A DNA stretch of 64,000 nucleotides from Gulosibacter chungangensis (lineage in GTDB: Bacteria > Actinomycetota > Actinomycetes > Actinomycetales > Microbacteriaceae). The stretch covers positions 124,001 to 188,000 of the forward strand of contig NZ_WBKB01000004.1 in the NCBI RefSeq assembly GCF_008831155.1, read 5' to 3'. Below are positions 8,192 through 18,020 of the stretch, one piece after another. The first letter of the stretch is position 1. The number at the start of each line of letters is the position of its first letter. The position numbers and the translations under genes are program-made. The notes under the pieces are model-generated. The model was not told where the DNA came from. It saw only the letters and a list, made by a program, of their open reading frames with translations, and did not search any database.

Positions 8192-8232
8192 TTTGGGGTT
8201 TCCTATCTGATAGTGGCGATGCGAATGGGCGT

Positions 8233-8511
8233 TTAGGCGAGTGAAAGAAAGAGTTTCTCGAGTTCCGCGGTGGTCAGGCCGTCTTCGAGTTCGGCCGCTT
8301 CATCGGGGTCTACGAGGCAGTACTGCATGGCGTTCGCGATGATTGCGAACCCAGCTCGGTCGAGGGCGGTAGAGACTGCCGAGAGTTGGGTGACCACGTC
8401 ACGGCATTTGCCACCGGTTTCCACGGCATTGATGACCGCATCCAACTGACCGCGGGCACGCTTGAGGCGGTTAAGGATTTTGCGTTGTGTTTCGGCGTCG
8501 GCGGTTCGCAT
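8233..8511 (-). CDS. CsoR-family repressor, CstR-like (persulfide-sensing type)
   Basis: The 92-residue protein is an all-helical CsoR/RcnR-family DNA-binding repressor. The DNA-contact helix reads ILNRLKRARGQLDAV. The sensing cysteines fall at Cys36 (GGKCRDVV) and Cys65 (MQYCLV), the same numbering as the copper sensor CsoR, but the Cu-ligand histidine at 61 is Ala. Keeping two Cys while lacking this His is the pattern of CstR proteins, which sense per- and polysulfides by Cys-Cys sulfur bridging. The neighbouring persulfide dioxygenase-rhodanese gene supports that role. It probably binds the ATACCCCCGGGGGTAT palindrome upstream of the operon. Confidence 0.85.
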   Translation of the reverse strand: MRTADAETQRKILNRLKRARGQLDAVINAVETGGKCRDVVTQLSAVSTALDRAGFAIIANAMQYCLVDPDEAAELEDGLTTAELEKLFLSLA

Positions 8512-8589
8512 GGGATGACCTTTCTCGCGTTGCGCCCGGGGCAGAGATTTGAGCTCCTGGGCGGGAAATGAAGTCGGTGGGAATCGAAA

Positions 8590-9996
8590 CTACTGGTTCA
8601 CGGTCGCTCGTTCTTGGTGCCAGGTGGACCAGCCGTTATAGCTACCGTCCAGCTCAACAATGTCGTATCCGGCGCGTCGCAGCGCGCTTGCCGCGATCGA
8701 GTTTCGTACTCCCGACTGACAGTAGGTCACGATTGTGCCGGCCTTGGGAAGCTGGTCTAGGTGCCACAGCACGCGGCCAGCGCTGAGCTGTTGCGAGCCT
8801 GGAATGTGGCCCTGCGCGTGCTCAGTCTTATTGCGCACATCCAGCAGGAGAGTCTTGTCAAGAGCCGCCAAATCTTCCGCCGAAACGACCGTAGGGGTGG
8901 TGAGTGGCAGACCCGCCATGCTGGTCACGTAACCGATGACGTTGTCGATCCCGACCCGCAGCAGATGGTCACGGGTCGCCTGCGCGCTGTGTTGATCGGG
9001 TGTGAAGAGGATGAGCGGTGTCGGGTCGCGTTCGGGGTCAACCACCCAGCTCCCATAGGTTGCAGCTTTGGCTGGCCCGGGGATATTGAGCGAGTCGACG
9101 ACGGTACCCGCATGCGCGTGGTGATGATGCCTCGTGTCAACGAACACCGCCTCCCGACTGATGACCTGACGGATCACCTCAGGTTGACTCAGCTCCACTA
9201 GCGGTGCCAGGTCACCGAGGATCGCCGGGCCTTCCTTATTCTGTCGCTTCATTCGACCGAAGTAGGCGTGTGCATCCGGTTGTCCCTCGAGGAGCTCCGC
9301 GACGAATCCCTCTTCGTCGTCATTGGCAAGGTAAGTCGACCACCACGCGAAGAGGCGTTCGTAACCGACCGTGGTCGAGGGCACAGCGCCGAGGGCTTTA
9401 CCGCAGGCACTTCCTGAGCCGTGGCCGGGGTAGACCTGCACGTGGTCTGGTAGCTGTAGGAAGAAGTCACGCAGACTCGCGAAGAGTTGCTTGGCACCCA
9501 CAAAACGGGTGTCGATTCCGCCCGCCGCCTCATCGAGCAGATCTGGGCGCCCGAGATCACCGGCGAATACGAAATCACCGGAGATGAGATAACCGGGCTC
9601 ATCGCTAAAGGCCCCGTCGGTAACGAGAAAGGCGAGGTGTTCCGGTGTGTGGCCGGGTGTGTGGCGAGCTTCGACGCTGAGCTTACCGATCTCGATTCGA
9701 TCACCGTCGTGAAGACGCCGGGCCTCGAAACCGTATTGCCAGTCCTCGCCGCCTTCGCCCGAGACATAGATCTCGGCGCCGGTGGCGCGCGCGAGTTCGC
9801 GCGTGCCGGAGAGATAGTCAGCGTGGATGTGGGTCTCGGTCACGGCGACAATACGCATCCCGTGCTTGCTCGCGAGTGCGAGGTATTCGTTGATGTCGCG
9901 GCGGGCATCGATGACGATTGCCTCGCCCGTGGCCTGGCAGCCGATGAAATATCCGGCTTGAGCGAGATCTTCGTCGTAGAGGCGTTCAAGGAGCAT
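8590..9996 (-). CDS. persulfide dioxygenase-rhodanese fusion (CstB-like)
   Basis: The 468-residue cytoplasmic enzyme joins an N-terminal metallo-β-lactamase fold to two rhodanese modules. The metal site shows THIHADYLSG (His56, His58, Asp60), RHTPGHTPEH and SGDFVFAGDLG, the non-haem iron ligands of persulfide dioxygenases. The middle rhodanese copy lacks the catalytic Cys. The C-terminal copy has the active loop CQSGVRN near residue 430. Such fusions oxidise low-molecular-weight persulfides to sulfite or thiosulfate. The ATG at 9996 follows a GGAGGAA SD. It is first in an operon with the CstR-like repressor and a small Cys-rich protein. Confidence 0.9.
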   Translation of the reverse strand: MLLERLYDEDLAQAGYFIGCQATGEAIVIDARRDINEYLALASKHGMRIVAVTETHIHADYLSGTRELARATGAEIYVSGEGGEDWQYGFEARRLHDGDRIEIGKLSVEARHTPGHTPEHLAFLVTDGAFSDEPGYLISGDFVFAGDLGRPDLLDEAAGGIDTRFVGAKQLFASLRDFFLQLPDHVQVYPGHGSGSACGKALGAVPSTTVGYERLFAWWSTYLANDDEEGFVAELLEGQPDAHAYFGRMKRQNKEGPAILGDLAPLVELSQPEVIRQVISREAVFVDTRHHHHAHAGTVVDSLNIPGPAKAATYGSWVVDPERDPTPLILFTPDQHSAQATRDHLLRVGIDNVIGYVTSMAGLPLTTPTVVSAEDLAALDKTLLLDVRNKTEHAQGHIPGSQQLSAGRVLWHLDQLPKAGTIVTYCQSGVRNSIAASALRRAGYDIVELDGSYNGWSTWHQERATVNQ

Positions 9997-10052
9997 TGTG
10001 ATTCCTCCGGAAAGTTATGGCGACAAATTGCCGTTGGTGAAGAGTGTGGCAT

Positions 10053-10068
10053 ATACCCCCGGGGGTAT
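10053..10068. promoter_or_regulatory. CsoR/CstR-type operator
   Basis: Perfect 16-bp palindrome ATACCCCCGGGGGTAT, 57 bp upstream of the persulfide dioxygenase start. G-tract palindromes flanked by AT are the usual binding sites of CsoR-family repressors, and the repressor gene lies in the same operon. Confidence 0.8.
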
Positions 10069-10212
10069 GCAAGAGTGGGATGCATAAGCGGATTGAGTCC
10101 GGAGTCGCAGTTCGGGAGAAAGGGGGCGACGTGGTAACTTGGGTGCAGGAACATGGCGCAATTCGAGGTGCCGGTTCGAGAGAATTTCTGGTGAAGGTGG
10201 GGGCGCAGTCGG

Positions 10213-10644
10213 ATGAGCACTCAGCTGCATAGTCGCAAGCAAGCGGTCTCCACTCGCGTACCCCGGGGCCCATTCGACACTCCCGTCGATAGCCCGCTCG
10301 ATCGATTCATGCGGGCGCTGTTGCGGGTCGAATTGGTCGAATCAAAGGACGACACCGGTGCCCAGCGTGCGTTCCAGACATCACTGGTGATTTCTGGGGT
10401 GCGATGCATCATCACGTACCTTTTGGTGCCGATTGTGATTCCCGTAGTGAGTGTTGCCGGGCTATTTGTGGCCCCATTGAGCATTGCGCTGTGCGTGTTT
10501 GCCGCGGTGAGCGGGACAATTAGCCTGCGTCGGTTTTGGCGTTCCAATCACCGAGGACGTTGGATGTACACCGGCTTCATGTTTTTCGTGTATCTCGTGC
10601 TCGCGTTCGCGATTGTGACTGACGTTCTCAAGCTGATTGGGTAG
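10213..10644 (+). CDS. small multi-pass membrane protein, unknown function
   Basis: The 143-residue protein has a basic and polar N-terminus (residues 1-55), two closely spaced hydrophobic helices at about 60-98, a basic loop with a SNHRGRW motif at about 111-117, and a third helix (YTGFMFFVYLVLAFAIVTDVLKL) near the C-terminus. A purine-rich gaaggtggggg at 10192-10202 precedes the ATG at 10213. The 53-residue membrane peptide gene at 10656 follows with an 11-bp gap. Family unrecognised. Confidence 0.65.
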   Translation: MSTQLHSRKQAVSTRVPRGPFDTPVDSPLDRFMRALLRVELVESKDDTGAQRAFQTSLVISGVRCIITYLLVPIVIPVVSVAGLFVAPLSIALCVFAAVSGTISLRRFWRSNHRGRWMYTGFMFFVYLVLAFAIVTDVLKLIG

Positions 10645-10655
10645 GTGTGAGGGAT

Positions 10656-10817
10656 ATGACCTCGAATAACGGTGCTCTTGAAGATCGCTCGATCGATGAC
10701 TCAGAGCTGGATGAATCACCCGAAAACCTCCCGAAACGCGCTTGGTTAACACTCGTCCTCTTCGCCGCATTTGTCGTTGGCACGAGCGGTTGCATGATCA
10801 ATCTCTTCCTGCGCTAA
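10656..10817 (+). CDS. 53-residue single-helix membrane peptide
   Basis: ATG 10656 opens a 53-codon frame: an acidic soluble N-terminus (TSNNGALEDRSIDDSELDE), then KRAW, then one transmembrane helix (LTLVLFAAFVVGTSGCMINLFL) ending in Arg-stop. A gaggg precedes the start by only two bases. The 11-bp gap from the preceding membrane protein suggests one transcript. The acidic-then-hydrophobic composition looks coding, but no family is known to me. Confidence 0.6.
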   Translation: MTSNNGALEDRSIDDSELDESPENLPKRAWLTLVLFAAFVVGTSGCMINLFLR

Positions 10818-11017
10818 ACAGAGCGCCCCGTCTCGCGAAATCGTGCAGACGTGGTTCTGCGTGTACTTCGCATTAAGCCCAACGCGTCATTGTTCCGCGA
10901 AACAGCGCGGTAAATTACTGGGCTTGGTACATTTGCGGCGACAGGAACGATTTCGATTCGTCAATCGATGCCCACACAATGGGCCGCATTCACGAATGGA
11001 ATTGCTGAGGGGTGAAT

Positions 11018-12469
11018 ATGCGCAAGTTGGGTCGAGTCCTCATGGCCTCACTGCTCGGAGGCATACTCGTCGCTTCCGGAAGCCACATTGCAACTGCGGA
11101 AACCACTCCGCCCGACTTGCCCTTTGACCCGCACGAATACGGCGACGGTCAGTGGCTTGGTATGCCCCCACACGCTCGTTGTGATGTGAGCGGCAGTGGC
11201 TCTGTGCCGCTTGTGGTGAGCCTCGACGAGAACTGGACCGGCGCCACGGAAATCGAGATTAACGCGACCGCATCGGATGCGGATTCGGCAACTGCCGATT
11301 CCGTGATCTGGAGCACCACGGTGTCGGTCGAGCCCGGCTCATGGGAATCGATTGACGTGCCCGTCGATGAACGGGGACTGCGCATCTGGGTCTCGGAGGA
11401 AGGGCTCAGCTATCAGGGCAATATTTCGACCACCTGCCAGACCGCCCCAATTCCTCCCAGCCAAGACAAGAACTCCATCACGATCCCCGAGGCTGAAGAC
11501 CTGCGGTATTTCGTCGCCCCGGTTTCAATGGACGGGCGCACCGTGGAAGGGAAGTGGGATCCGGTGAACTTCACGGGGTTCTACCTTGGTGATGAACGGC
11601 TCGACGAGTATTCGGAGCCTGTCACGGGCCAGATCGCGATTCCTGAAGGCGGCTTGCAAGTGATCGCCACGGGCCTGTATTCGACCAAGGTCGAATACGA
11701 CTGGACCGAAGAAGTTACGTCCACATGGGCATTTGTCTATGACTCCGATCCGGCGATTCCGCAAACCCCTACCGCACCGACGCAGAATGGTAATTCGGTG
11801 CTGATCCCCGCATCCGAGACCTTCACCTACGTCACCGGCAGCGGCGACGCCTTAGCCTCCGGAACCGTGGAGTTGACCGCCGACCTCGTCGTCACCGCAA
11901 AACCAAGCAGCGGGGTTACCGTGGCCGAGGGCGCGACGACCACCTGGGCATTTAGCTATACCACTGACGCCGAACCCACACGGCCGCCGACCACTCCACC
12001 CGCAATGACTGGCCCCTCTGCTGCTGACCTGACTGCCGAATCTCGCGGCCACACGCAGGCACCAACTGAGGCAATGCCCGGGGACTCGATCTTGGTGACC
12101 GTCGGCGACGCATTCGCCGGTCAGAGCGTGGTGGTGGTCATGTTCTCCACGCCACGTGAGCTGGGTACCTATCTCGTCGCCGAAAACGGCACAATTCGAG
12201 TGCAGCTGCCCGATGTGGTGGAGGCGGGCGAGCACCGTCTGGCGATCTATGACGGCCTGGGCAGTGTGCTGGGGTGGGATCCGATTTCGATCAAGCACAC
12301 CAACATCTCGACCACACAAAATGAGTCCATGAGCGATCCGCTAGGGATATCGGGAGTGAATATCCCGTTTAGCACGATACTCATGGCCGTGCTGCTGCTC
12401 GGCGCGGGTGCGGTGGCGTTCGTGCTGCAACGACGTCGCGATCATGAGCCCACGGAGGGCGTCGAATAG
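11018..12469 (+). CDS. secreted, C-terminally membrane-anchored surface protein
   Basis: The 483-residue precursor has a signal peptide (RKLGRVLMASLLGGILVA, cleavage near TAETT), an extracellular β-rich body, and a C-terminal helix (about 450-470) followed by QRRRDHEP, a stop-transfer anchor without an LPxTG motif. Two internal modules resemble each other: each starts NS(I/V)xIPxxExxxY and ends in TxTWAFxY(D/T)(S/T)D at about residues 230-245 and 305-318, separated by a Thr/Pro linker. ATG 11018 is preferred over GTG 11012 because gagggg lies five bases upstream. Function unknown; surface display or adhesion is a guess from topology. Confidence 0.7.
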   Translation: MRKLGRVLMASLLGGILVASGSHIATAETTPPDLPFDPHEYGDGQWLGMPPHARCDVSGSGSVPLVVSLDENWTGATEIEINATASDADSATADSVIWSTTVSVEPGSWESIDVPVDERGLRIWVSEEGLSYQGNISTTCQTAPIPPSQDKNSITIPEAEDLRYFVAPVSMDGRTVEGKWDPVNFTGFYLGDERLDEYSEPVTGQIAIPEGGLQVIATGLYSTKVEYDWTEEVTSTWAFVYDSDPAIPQTPTAPTQNGNSVLIPASETFTYVTGSGDALASGTVELTADLVVTAKPSSGVTVAEGATTTWAFSYTTDAEPTRPPTTPPAMTGPSAADLTAESRGHTQAPTEAMPGDSILVTVGDAFAGQSVVVVMFSTPRELGTYLVAENGTIRVQLPDVVEAGEHRLAIYDGLGSVLGWDPISIKHTNISTTQNESMSDPLGISGVNIPFSTILMAVLLLGAGAVAFVLQRRRDHEPTEGVE

Positions 12470-12515
12470 GCGTGCAGCGCGCAATCAGTAGCCGCAGCGA
12501 TTCGCGGCGACGATC

Positions 12516-12962
12516 CTAGACTTCCTCGATGCGCTCCATGGCCGAATCGAGGACGGCGATCACTTCGCCGCGCTGATTCTCCAGCACGGTTTCAAATCGG
12601 CGCACATCGGCACTCTCGGAAATCATGGTGCAGGTGGCGGTGAGGAGATCCCCTTGATGGGCGAGCGTCTGATAGTGAATCGTGGCAGACTCGGTCAGCC
12701 ATTGGGCGCCCGGCTCGAGCGCATTTGCCGTGATCCCAGCCGCGCTATCGAGGATGGTGTACAGGACGCCACCGTGGGCCACACCCACACCGTTGACGTC
12801 GCTCTGGTCAATTTTCTGTGAGATTACGAGTGCGTCTGCGCTCACGGAAACGAGGGTGATGCCGCGAACGGCCGCGACCCAGTCGCTGCGCATGACCTGT
12901 TCGACATTACCGCGCTGTAATTCAACGGTCGCGCCTTCGCCCCGGTGTGCATCCACTGCCAT
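12516..12962 (-). CDS. PaaI-family hotdog thioesterase
   Basis: The 148-residue cytoplasmic protein has a single hotdog fold with the PaaI-type signature NGVGVAHGGVLYTILDSA (residues 76-93), where the central helix carries the acidic residue Asp91. It is followed by the strand segment TESATIHYQTLAHQGD. Such enzymes hydrolyse acyl-CoA thioesters, for example phenylacetyl-CoA-derived compounds or menaquinone-path intermediates. The substrate cannot be read from sequence, and no paa or men genes lie nearby. It is convergent with the surface-protein gene and stands alone. Confidence 0.85.
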   Translation of the reverse strand: MAVDAHRGEGATVELQRGNVEQVMRSDWVAAVRGITLVSVSADALVISQKIDQSDVNGVGVAHGGVLYTILDSAAGITANALEPGAQWLTESATIHYQTLAHQGDLLTATCTMISESADVRRFETVLENQRGEVIAVLDSAMERIEEV

Positions 12963-13191
12963 CGCCTACCCATCTGTTCTATGGCTCAACTGGCCATTCT
13001 ATTCGCGACCAGGAACGCTGTCTCACCCCGGCGAGGGAAACTTCCTGCGCACCACTGCAACTGCGCGATGATGTTTCTTCTTCGACACGCCCGTGGTTGC
13101 TACGCTCAGACAGGAAAATCTCAACCCAACCTGGTCCTCGATCCGCTCCGTGACCGACGACTGAGCCGTGGGACAACAGAAGGATGCGCGC

Positions 13192-14550
13192 GTGGTCAAC
13201 AACCGTGACTGGAATAGCTCGAACCAGTATTCACCGGGTGACGGCAGTGGCTCACACGGCGGAGACCAACACGGCGGTGACCCACACAGTGGCAGCTCAC
13301 ACGGTGTTGCCTCACACGGTGTTGCCTCACACGGCGGTCAAGAGGTTTATGGTGGCGGCGACTACTACGGCCAGGACGGAGCGCAGCATATGCCGCCGCT
13401 ACCGCAACTGCCACAGGAGGCGCAGCCGGAACAGTCGGACGCGGCATTCCTTGGCTTTGATGAGGCCGCGCAGCCAGAGGACACGCCACCAGAGGACACG
13501 AAAAAGCGCCGGGGGATTATCTGGGTGGTGGCGATCCTTGCGGTCCTCCTACTCGGTGCGGGTGGTGCGTGGTTGGTGTTCTTCAACAACGCCACCGAGG
13601 CGGCCGATACAGTGTTCAATTTTGACAGTCAGCAGCGGGGTCCGGCAGCCACCGAAAGCTCGGGGATTGAAATTCCATTGGTGGACAACCCGAGTGAAAC
13701 GGTTCGTGAGTACGTCACGGCGATCGCCGAGGGTGACGCTTCAGGAGCGGGGGCCTATGTGGACCCCGGGGCGCCCTTGGCATCCGGGGATGCACTATCC
13801 ATTGCGGCCCTCGAGAGCGCGCAGTCGCGCATTAGCGTTCTGTCAGTGGAACTCATCGAGGAGCAGGGTGGCAGCGCGAATGTACTGGCGACTTTGTCGC
13901 TCGAAGGTGAGCAGTTTGAACATGTATTCGCACTGAACTTGGTGAACACCGATGCGGATGGCAAGACAACGAAGACCTGGAGCATCAGCGAACCGCTAGT
14001 GTCGGCGATTAGCGTTTCAGCGACGGGGCTAGAAACCGTGAGCATTGGTGAGCAGGAGGTCGGGATCGATCCGAATGGCGGCTCGCAGCTTGTCTACGTG
14101 TATCCGGGAGTGTATAGCGTCACCGCGAATGCTGGGGAGTATTTTTCGGTCTCCGGAGGCAATCAAAAGGTCAGCGTGACCACTCCCGACAGTACGAGCG
14201 CGACGGTCCATTTCTCCGCGGCTCCGAATGCCGCATTTGAACAGGCGGTGCTCTCGCAAGTGCAAGATCGCGTGAGCCTGTGCACCGAAGTACCCGGCAA
14301 CATGGATGAGGAGTGTCCGTCGATTACTCGCAACACGCAGCTTGAGGAACTGACGGTGATGCAGTCGCCAGCGGGCTTCGACAGTATTTCCGCGACCTCG
14401 TTCGTGTCGAGCCGCGGGGAGATCGGGGTGGTGGATACTCCCACATCAGGGAACCCGAAACCTTCGCAACGCACTTCGCTTTTTAACGTGTATGGCGACA
14501 TTTCTATCGTCAACGGGTACCCAGAGATCTCGAATGTCCATTCTTATTAG
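13192..14550 (+). CDS. single-pass membrane protein with His/Gly-rich cytoplasmic head
   Basis: The 452-residue protein starts most plausibly at GTG 13192, with agaagga seven bases upstream; a GTG at 13168 is in frame. A disordered head contains a tandem SHGVASHGVASHGG and other His/Gly repeats, then a Pro/Gln/acidic stretch, a KKRRG stop, one transmembrane helix at about 108-131, and an outer β-rich domain of about 300 residues with a Cys pair (LCTEV, EECPS) near residue 365. The topology is that of a signal-anchored surface protein. The His-rich head could bind metal, but this is only composition. Family unrecognised. Confidence 0.65.
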   Translation: MVNNRDWNSSNQYSPGDGSGSHGGDQHGGDPHSGSSHGVASHGVASHGGQEVYGGGDYYGQDGAQHMPPLPQLPQEAQPEQSDAAFLGFDEAAQPEDTPPEDTKKRRGIIWVVAILAVLLLGAGGAWLVFFNNATEAADTVFNFDSQQRGPAATESSGIEIPLVDNPSETVREYVTAIAEGDASGAGAYVDPGAPLASGDALSIAALESAQSRISVLSVELIEEQGGSANVLATLSLEGEQFEHVFALNLVNTDADGKTTKTWSISEPLVSAISVSATGLETVSIGEQEVGIDPNGGSQLVYVYPGVYSVTANAGEYFSVSGGNQKVSVTTPDSTSATVHFSAAPNAAFEQAVLSQVQDRVSLCTEVPGNMDEECPSITRNTQLEELTVMQSPAGFDSISATSFVSSRGEIGVVDTPTSGNPKPSQRTSLFNVYGDISIVNGYPEISNVHSY

Positions 14551-14956
14551 GTGAACCTCACTCAGAAATGCGTGGCCTGCATCAGGGGTTTTGTTGTTCA
14601 GCGCAAACACTTTCGCATTTGCCCGGCGTAATTATGTCAATGTGTTCCCGGAGGTGAAGCACAATTGATTGCCTTACTAGATTGCCCAATTAATAACCGG
14701 TAAATTGCGCGTATATCCAACGATATTGGTATTTAAGTCACCTTAAGTAAACAGGGTCGGGGCTGCGTATCAGTATATTAGCGAGTTGGATGCGCTCTGC
14801 GACTATGTTCGATTCGGCTAACTAAAGCGTTGCGCGCAGATTAAACGAACCTGGCACTTTCCTAGGTAATGTTGGGGCAACATCCCAACGACGGGAATCA
14901 GTATTAGCCGAGTGATCGGCAGTTTTTTAGTTGATCACCGAGGGGGCTTGAGTTCG
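14551..14956 (+). other. AT-rich intergenic region before the sugar-nucleotide locus
   Basis: About 400 bp with markedly lower GC than its surroundings and no convincing gene. It holds a TTTAAGTCACCTTAAGTAAA motif near 14732-14751 and a GTTGGG/CCCAAC hairpin at 14871-14889 shortly before the dehydratase start. It probably carries promoter and leader sequences of the broken locus. No known riboswitch was recognised. Confidence 0.5.
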
Positions 14957-16806
14957 ATGTGCCCAAAACTTGCTGTTCAGCGGGAATCGCAACTAGAACT
15001 CGCTTTCGGCGCTCTTGCACGATCTGCGTCACAAATCTTGATCGATGTTGGTGCGTGGTTTATCGCAATCCTGGCAGTGCAACTATTGGTCGGTAATTTC
15101 GTAGTAAGCAATATCTCAGCTATCGCTGTGCTTTCTATGTCGCTGACAGTTGGCCTGTTGCAATTTAGCCTTGGATGGCTCTCTTGCCTCTACCGCGGTC
15201 GATATCGATACGGATCGTTTGAAGAGGTTCGACTGCTTGGATTCGTAGGGGTTTCAGCTGGTATCGGACTATCCGTGCTGGTAATGGTCGCTTCCGATTG
15301 GTTCAGCGCACCGCGCAGTTCGGGATTCCTCGCCATCCCTTGTGGACTGCTCATCATGTTGGGGATCCGTTACCTGCGCCGACTCACCCTCGAAGAGCGG
15401 AAGACTCCGCGTAGTAGCGGAAAGATCACTCTCGTCTATGGTGCAGGAGAGCTCGGTGCCATGCTCATTCGTCGCATGCACACCGATAAACAGACTGAGT
15501 ATCGGCCCGTTGGCTTGATCGATGACGATCCGCAGAAACAGCATCTGCGACTCGAGGGCGTCAAAGTGCTCGGCACAATTGACCAACTCGCACAGATCGC
15601 AGCACGAACCGGAGCTACCCACGTAGTTGTAGCGTTCTACGGTGCTGAAGCTGAACAGCTGCGCCGCTTGTAGCAGCAAGTCGACCCGTTAGGGCTGCGG
15701 GTAAAAGTCATGCCCACGGTGAATTCGATGCTCGATGCCGGGCTGAATACCGTGGACCTTCGCGATATTTCCATTGAGGACCTTCTCGGACGAATCCCGA
15801 ATGATACCCGCGTTGAGAACGTAGCCGGGTACTTGCTGGGTAAACGTGTGCTGGTGACGGGAGCCGGAGGGTCGATTGGTTCCGAGCTTTGTGCCCAAAT
15901 TGCAAAGTTCAACCCGGCAGAACTGATCATGCTAGATCGAGACGAAACGAACTTACAGCAAACTGCGATCTCAATTCGTGGCAATGGGCTGCTTACCACT
16001 GACGACGTGGTGCTGGCAGATATCCGTGATGCCGAAGCCCTCATCGACATTTTTCGCGCTCGTCGACCGGAAGTCGTCTTTCACACCGCGGCGCTCAAGC
16101 ACCTGCCGATGCTCGAGCAGTACCCCGACGGGGGTGGAAAACCAACGTACTGGGCACTAGGAATGTGCTCGAAGCAGCACGACGGGCCAACGTCGAAACA
16201 TTCATCAGTATTTCCACCGACAAAGCCGCGAATCCGTCCAGCGTGCTTGGCTATTCAAAGCGATTGGCGGAGCGATTGACCGCTTGGTACGGCAGTGTGA
16301 CGCATCAGCGGTATCTGTCAGTTCGATTCGGCAATGTCATCGGAAGTCGTGGTTCCATGCTTCCCACATTCACCCGCTTGATCCAAGAAGGTAAGCCTCT
16401 CACTGTCACGCATCCCGACGCGACGCGCTATTTCATGACGATTCCCGAAGCCTGTCAACTCGTAATGCAGGCCGGTGCGATCGGAGGAGCGGGCGAAGTG
16501 CTCATTCTCGATATGGGCGAACCGGTAAGTATTTTGGCCGTTGCACAGCGGATGATCGCAATGTCCGGCAAAAACATTGAGAGTGTGTTCACCGGGTTAA
16601 GACCTGGTGAGAAACTCCACGAGGACCTTGTGGAGAAAGGTGAAACCGTCCGAAGCCCTTTCCACCCAAAGATTGCGCACACCGAAAGTGGTGTCATGCC
16701 GCCCTCTGACTTGGACCACGGCGAGTGGCAGGCACTCATCAAGCACCACTCCGGTCCGGTTCCCCTCATGAGCGGGCAGCACGCACGAATTGGAGCGAGA
16801 CAATGA
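14957..16806 (+). pseudogene. CapD/WbpM-type UDP-sugar 4,6-dehydratase, broken by TAG and a frameshift
   Basis: The intact ancestor would be a polytopic nucleotide-sugar dehydratase/epimerase of about 615 residues for surface glycan synthesis. The N-terminal four-helix membrane part and CoA-binding-like domain (VYGAGELGAMLIRR) run to an in-frame TAG at 15671-15673. The same frame resumes at once with QQVDPLGLRVKVMPTV and the Rossmann motif TGAGGSIGSELC. At the G5 tract 16130-16134 one base is missing relative to the conserved path, so the C-terminal half (WKTNVLGTRNVLEAARRANV, then the catalytic-side GYSKRLAE) reads in another frame to 16806. Either it is a recent pseudogene or these are sequencing errors. 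Confidence 0.85.
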
Positions 16807-18020
16807 CCCTCAGCGAAGCCATCCGGGATGCGCTGTGGGCTGAACGGGACGGCGACCTCGCCCACGCAAACGGTGTCGCGGACTCCAAAGTGTACCTCTC
16901 GCCACCGGATATCGGGCTGCTCGAAGAGACCGCCGTGGTTCGTGCACTGCGCTCCGGCTGGGTGGCTCCCGCGGGGCCAGAGCTCGCGGCCTTTGAAGCA
17001 GAACTTGCCGCCCGCGTTGGCGTCGGGTAGGCCGTTGCGCTCAGTTCGGGAACAGCAGCGTTGCACTTGGGCTTGCTCGCGTTGGGTGTTGAACCTGGGG
17101 ATGTGGTCATCACGTCAACGCTGACATTCGCAGCGACCGCCAACTCGATTGTGTACGCCGGTGCCGAACCCTATTTCATTGATGTCGATCCTGCGACTGG
17201 CAATCTCGATCCCGAACTACTGGCATGCGCCCTTACGGAGTTGGGCTCGAATGGTGAACGAATCGGCGCAATCATCCCGGTGGACCTCCTCGGCAAAGCC
17301 GCGAACTACACGAAAATTGAACGACTAGCCCAAAGATTTCAAGTGCCAATACTCGCGGATGCCGCCGAATCGCTCGGCGCAAGCCACCGCGGGCGGGCAG
17401 CGGGTAGCTTCGGACGCGCCTCGATCGTGTCCTTCAACGGGAACAAGATCATGACCACCTCGGGCGGTGGGATGCTGTTGAGCCGTGAGCGCGAGGTTAT
17501 CGACAATGCGCGTTACCTGTCGACTCAAGCGCGCCAGCCCGTGCGGCACTACGAACACGTCGACATCGGCTTTAACTATCGACTCAGCAACATACTCGCG
17601 GCGCTTGGGCGGGCGCAGCTTTCCCGGCTTGACGAAATGATTGCCAGACGCCGTGACATTCGCGACCGCTACCGGGAGCTCTTTGCTGCCGTTCCCGGTG
17701 TGCAGATTTTTGGCGGTGAGTATGACCGCGAAGATAACTGCTGGCTCACCGCGATCCTCGTAGACCCCGAAATCACCGGCTGGACTGCCATTGACCTGTG
17801 CGAGGCGCTGGATGCCGAAGGCATCGAGAGTCGCCCGCTTTGGAAACCCATGCACCTCCAACCGATTTTCGCAGATGCTCGAGGCAACATCTCCGGCGCC
17901 GCACAGCGGCTGTATGAAACCGGTTTGACCTTGCCGAGCGGCTCGGCAATGACACAAACGCAATTCGAGCGGGTCTTGGAACGTCTGCGTGCGTTTGTCG
18001 ACCGTGCGGGAAGGCCATGA
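16803..18020 (+). pseudogene. DegT/DnrJ/EryC1 sugar aminotransferase with internal TAG
   Basis: This PLP-dependent aminotransferase would act on the 4-keto sugar made by the preceding dehydratase, giving a 4-amino-4-deoxy sugar nucleotide. The start overlaps the dehydratase stop (ATGA). The N-terminal substrate segment runs to GVGVG, then TAG at 17028-17030, and the same frame continues AVALSSGTAALHLGLLALGV. Later features are intact: the DVDP strand, LADAAESLG, SFNGNKIMTTSGGG with the PLP lysine, and GFNYRLSNILAA. Only the single nonsense codon separates it from a full 405-residue enzyme. Homologues I recall often have Tyr at that position, one base from TAG. Confidence 0.85.

Noticed and set aside
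8233-8511. Copper sensor CsoR
   Set aside because: The third Cu ligand (His61 in CsoR numbering) is Ala, and the operon is for persulfide oxidation, so a persulfide sensor is more likely.
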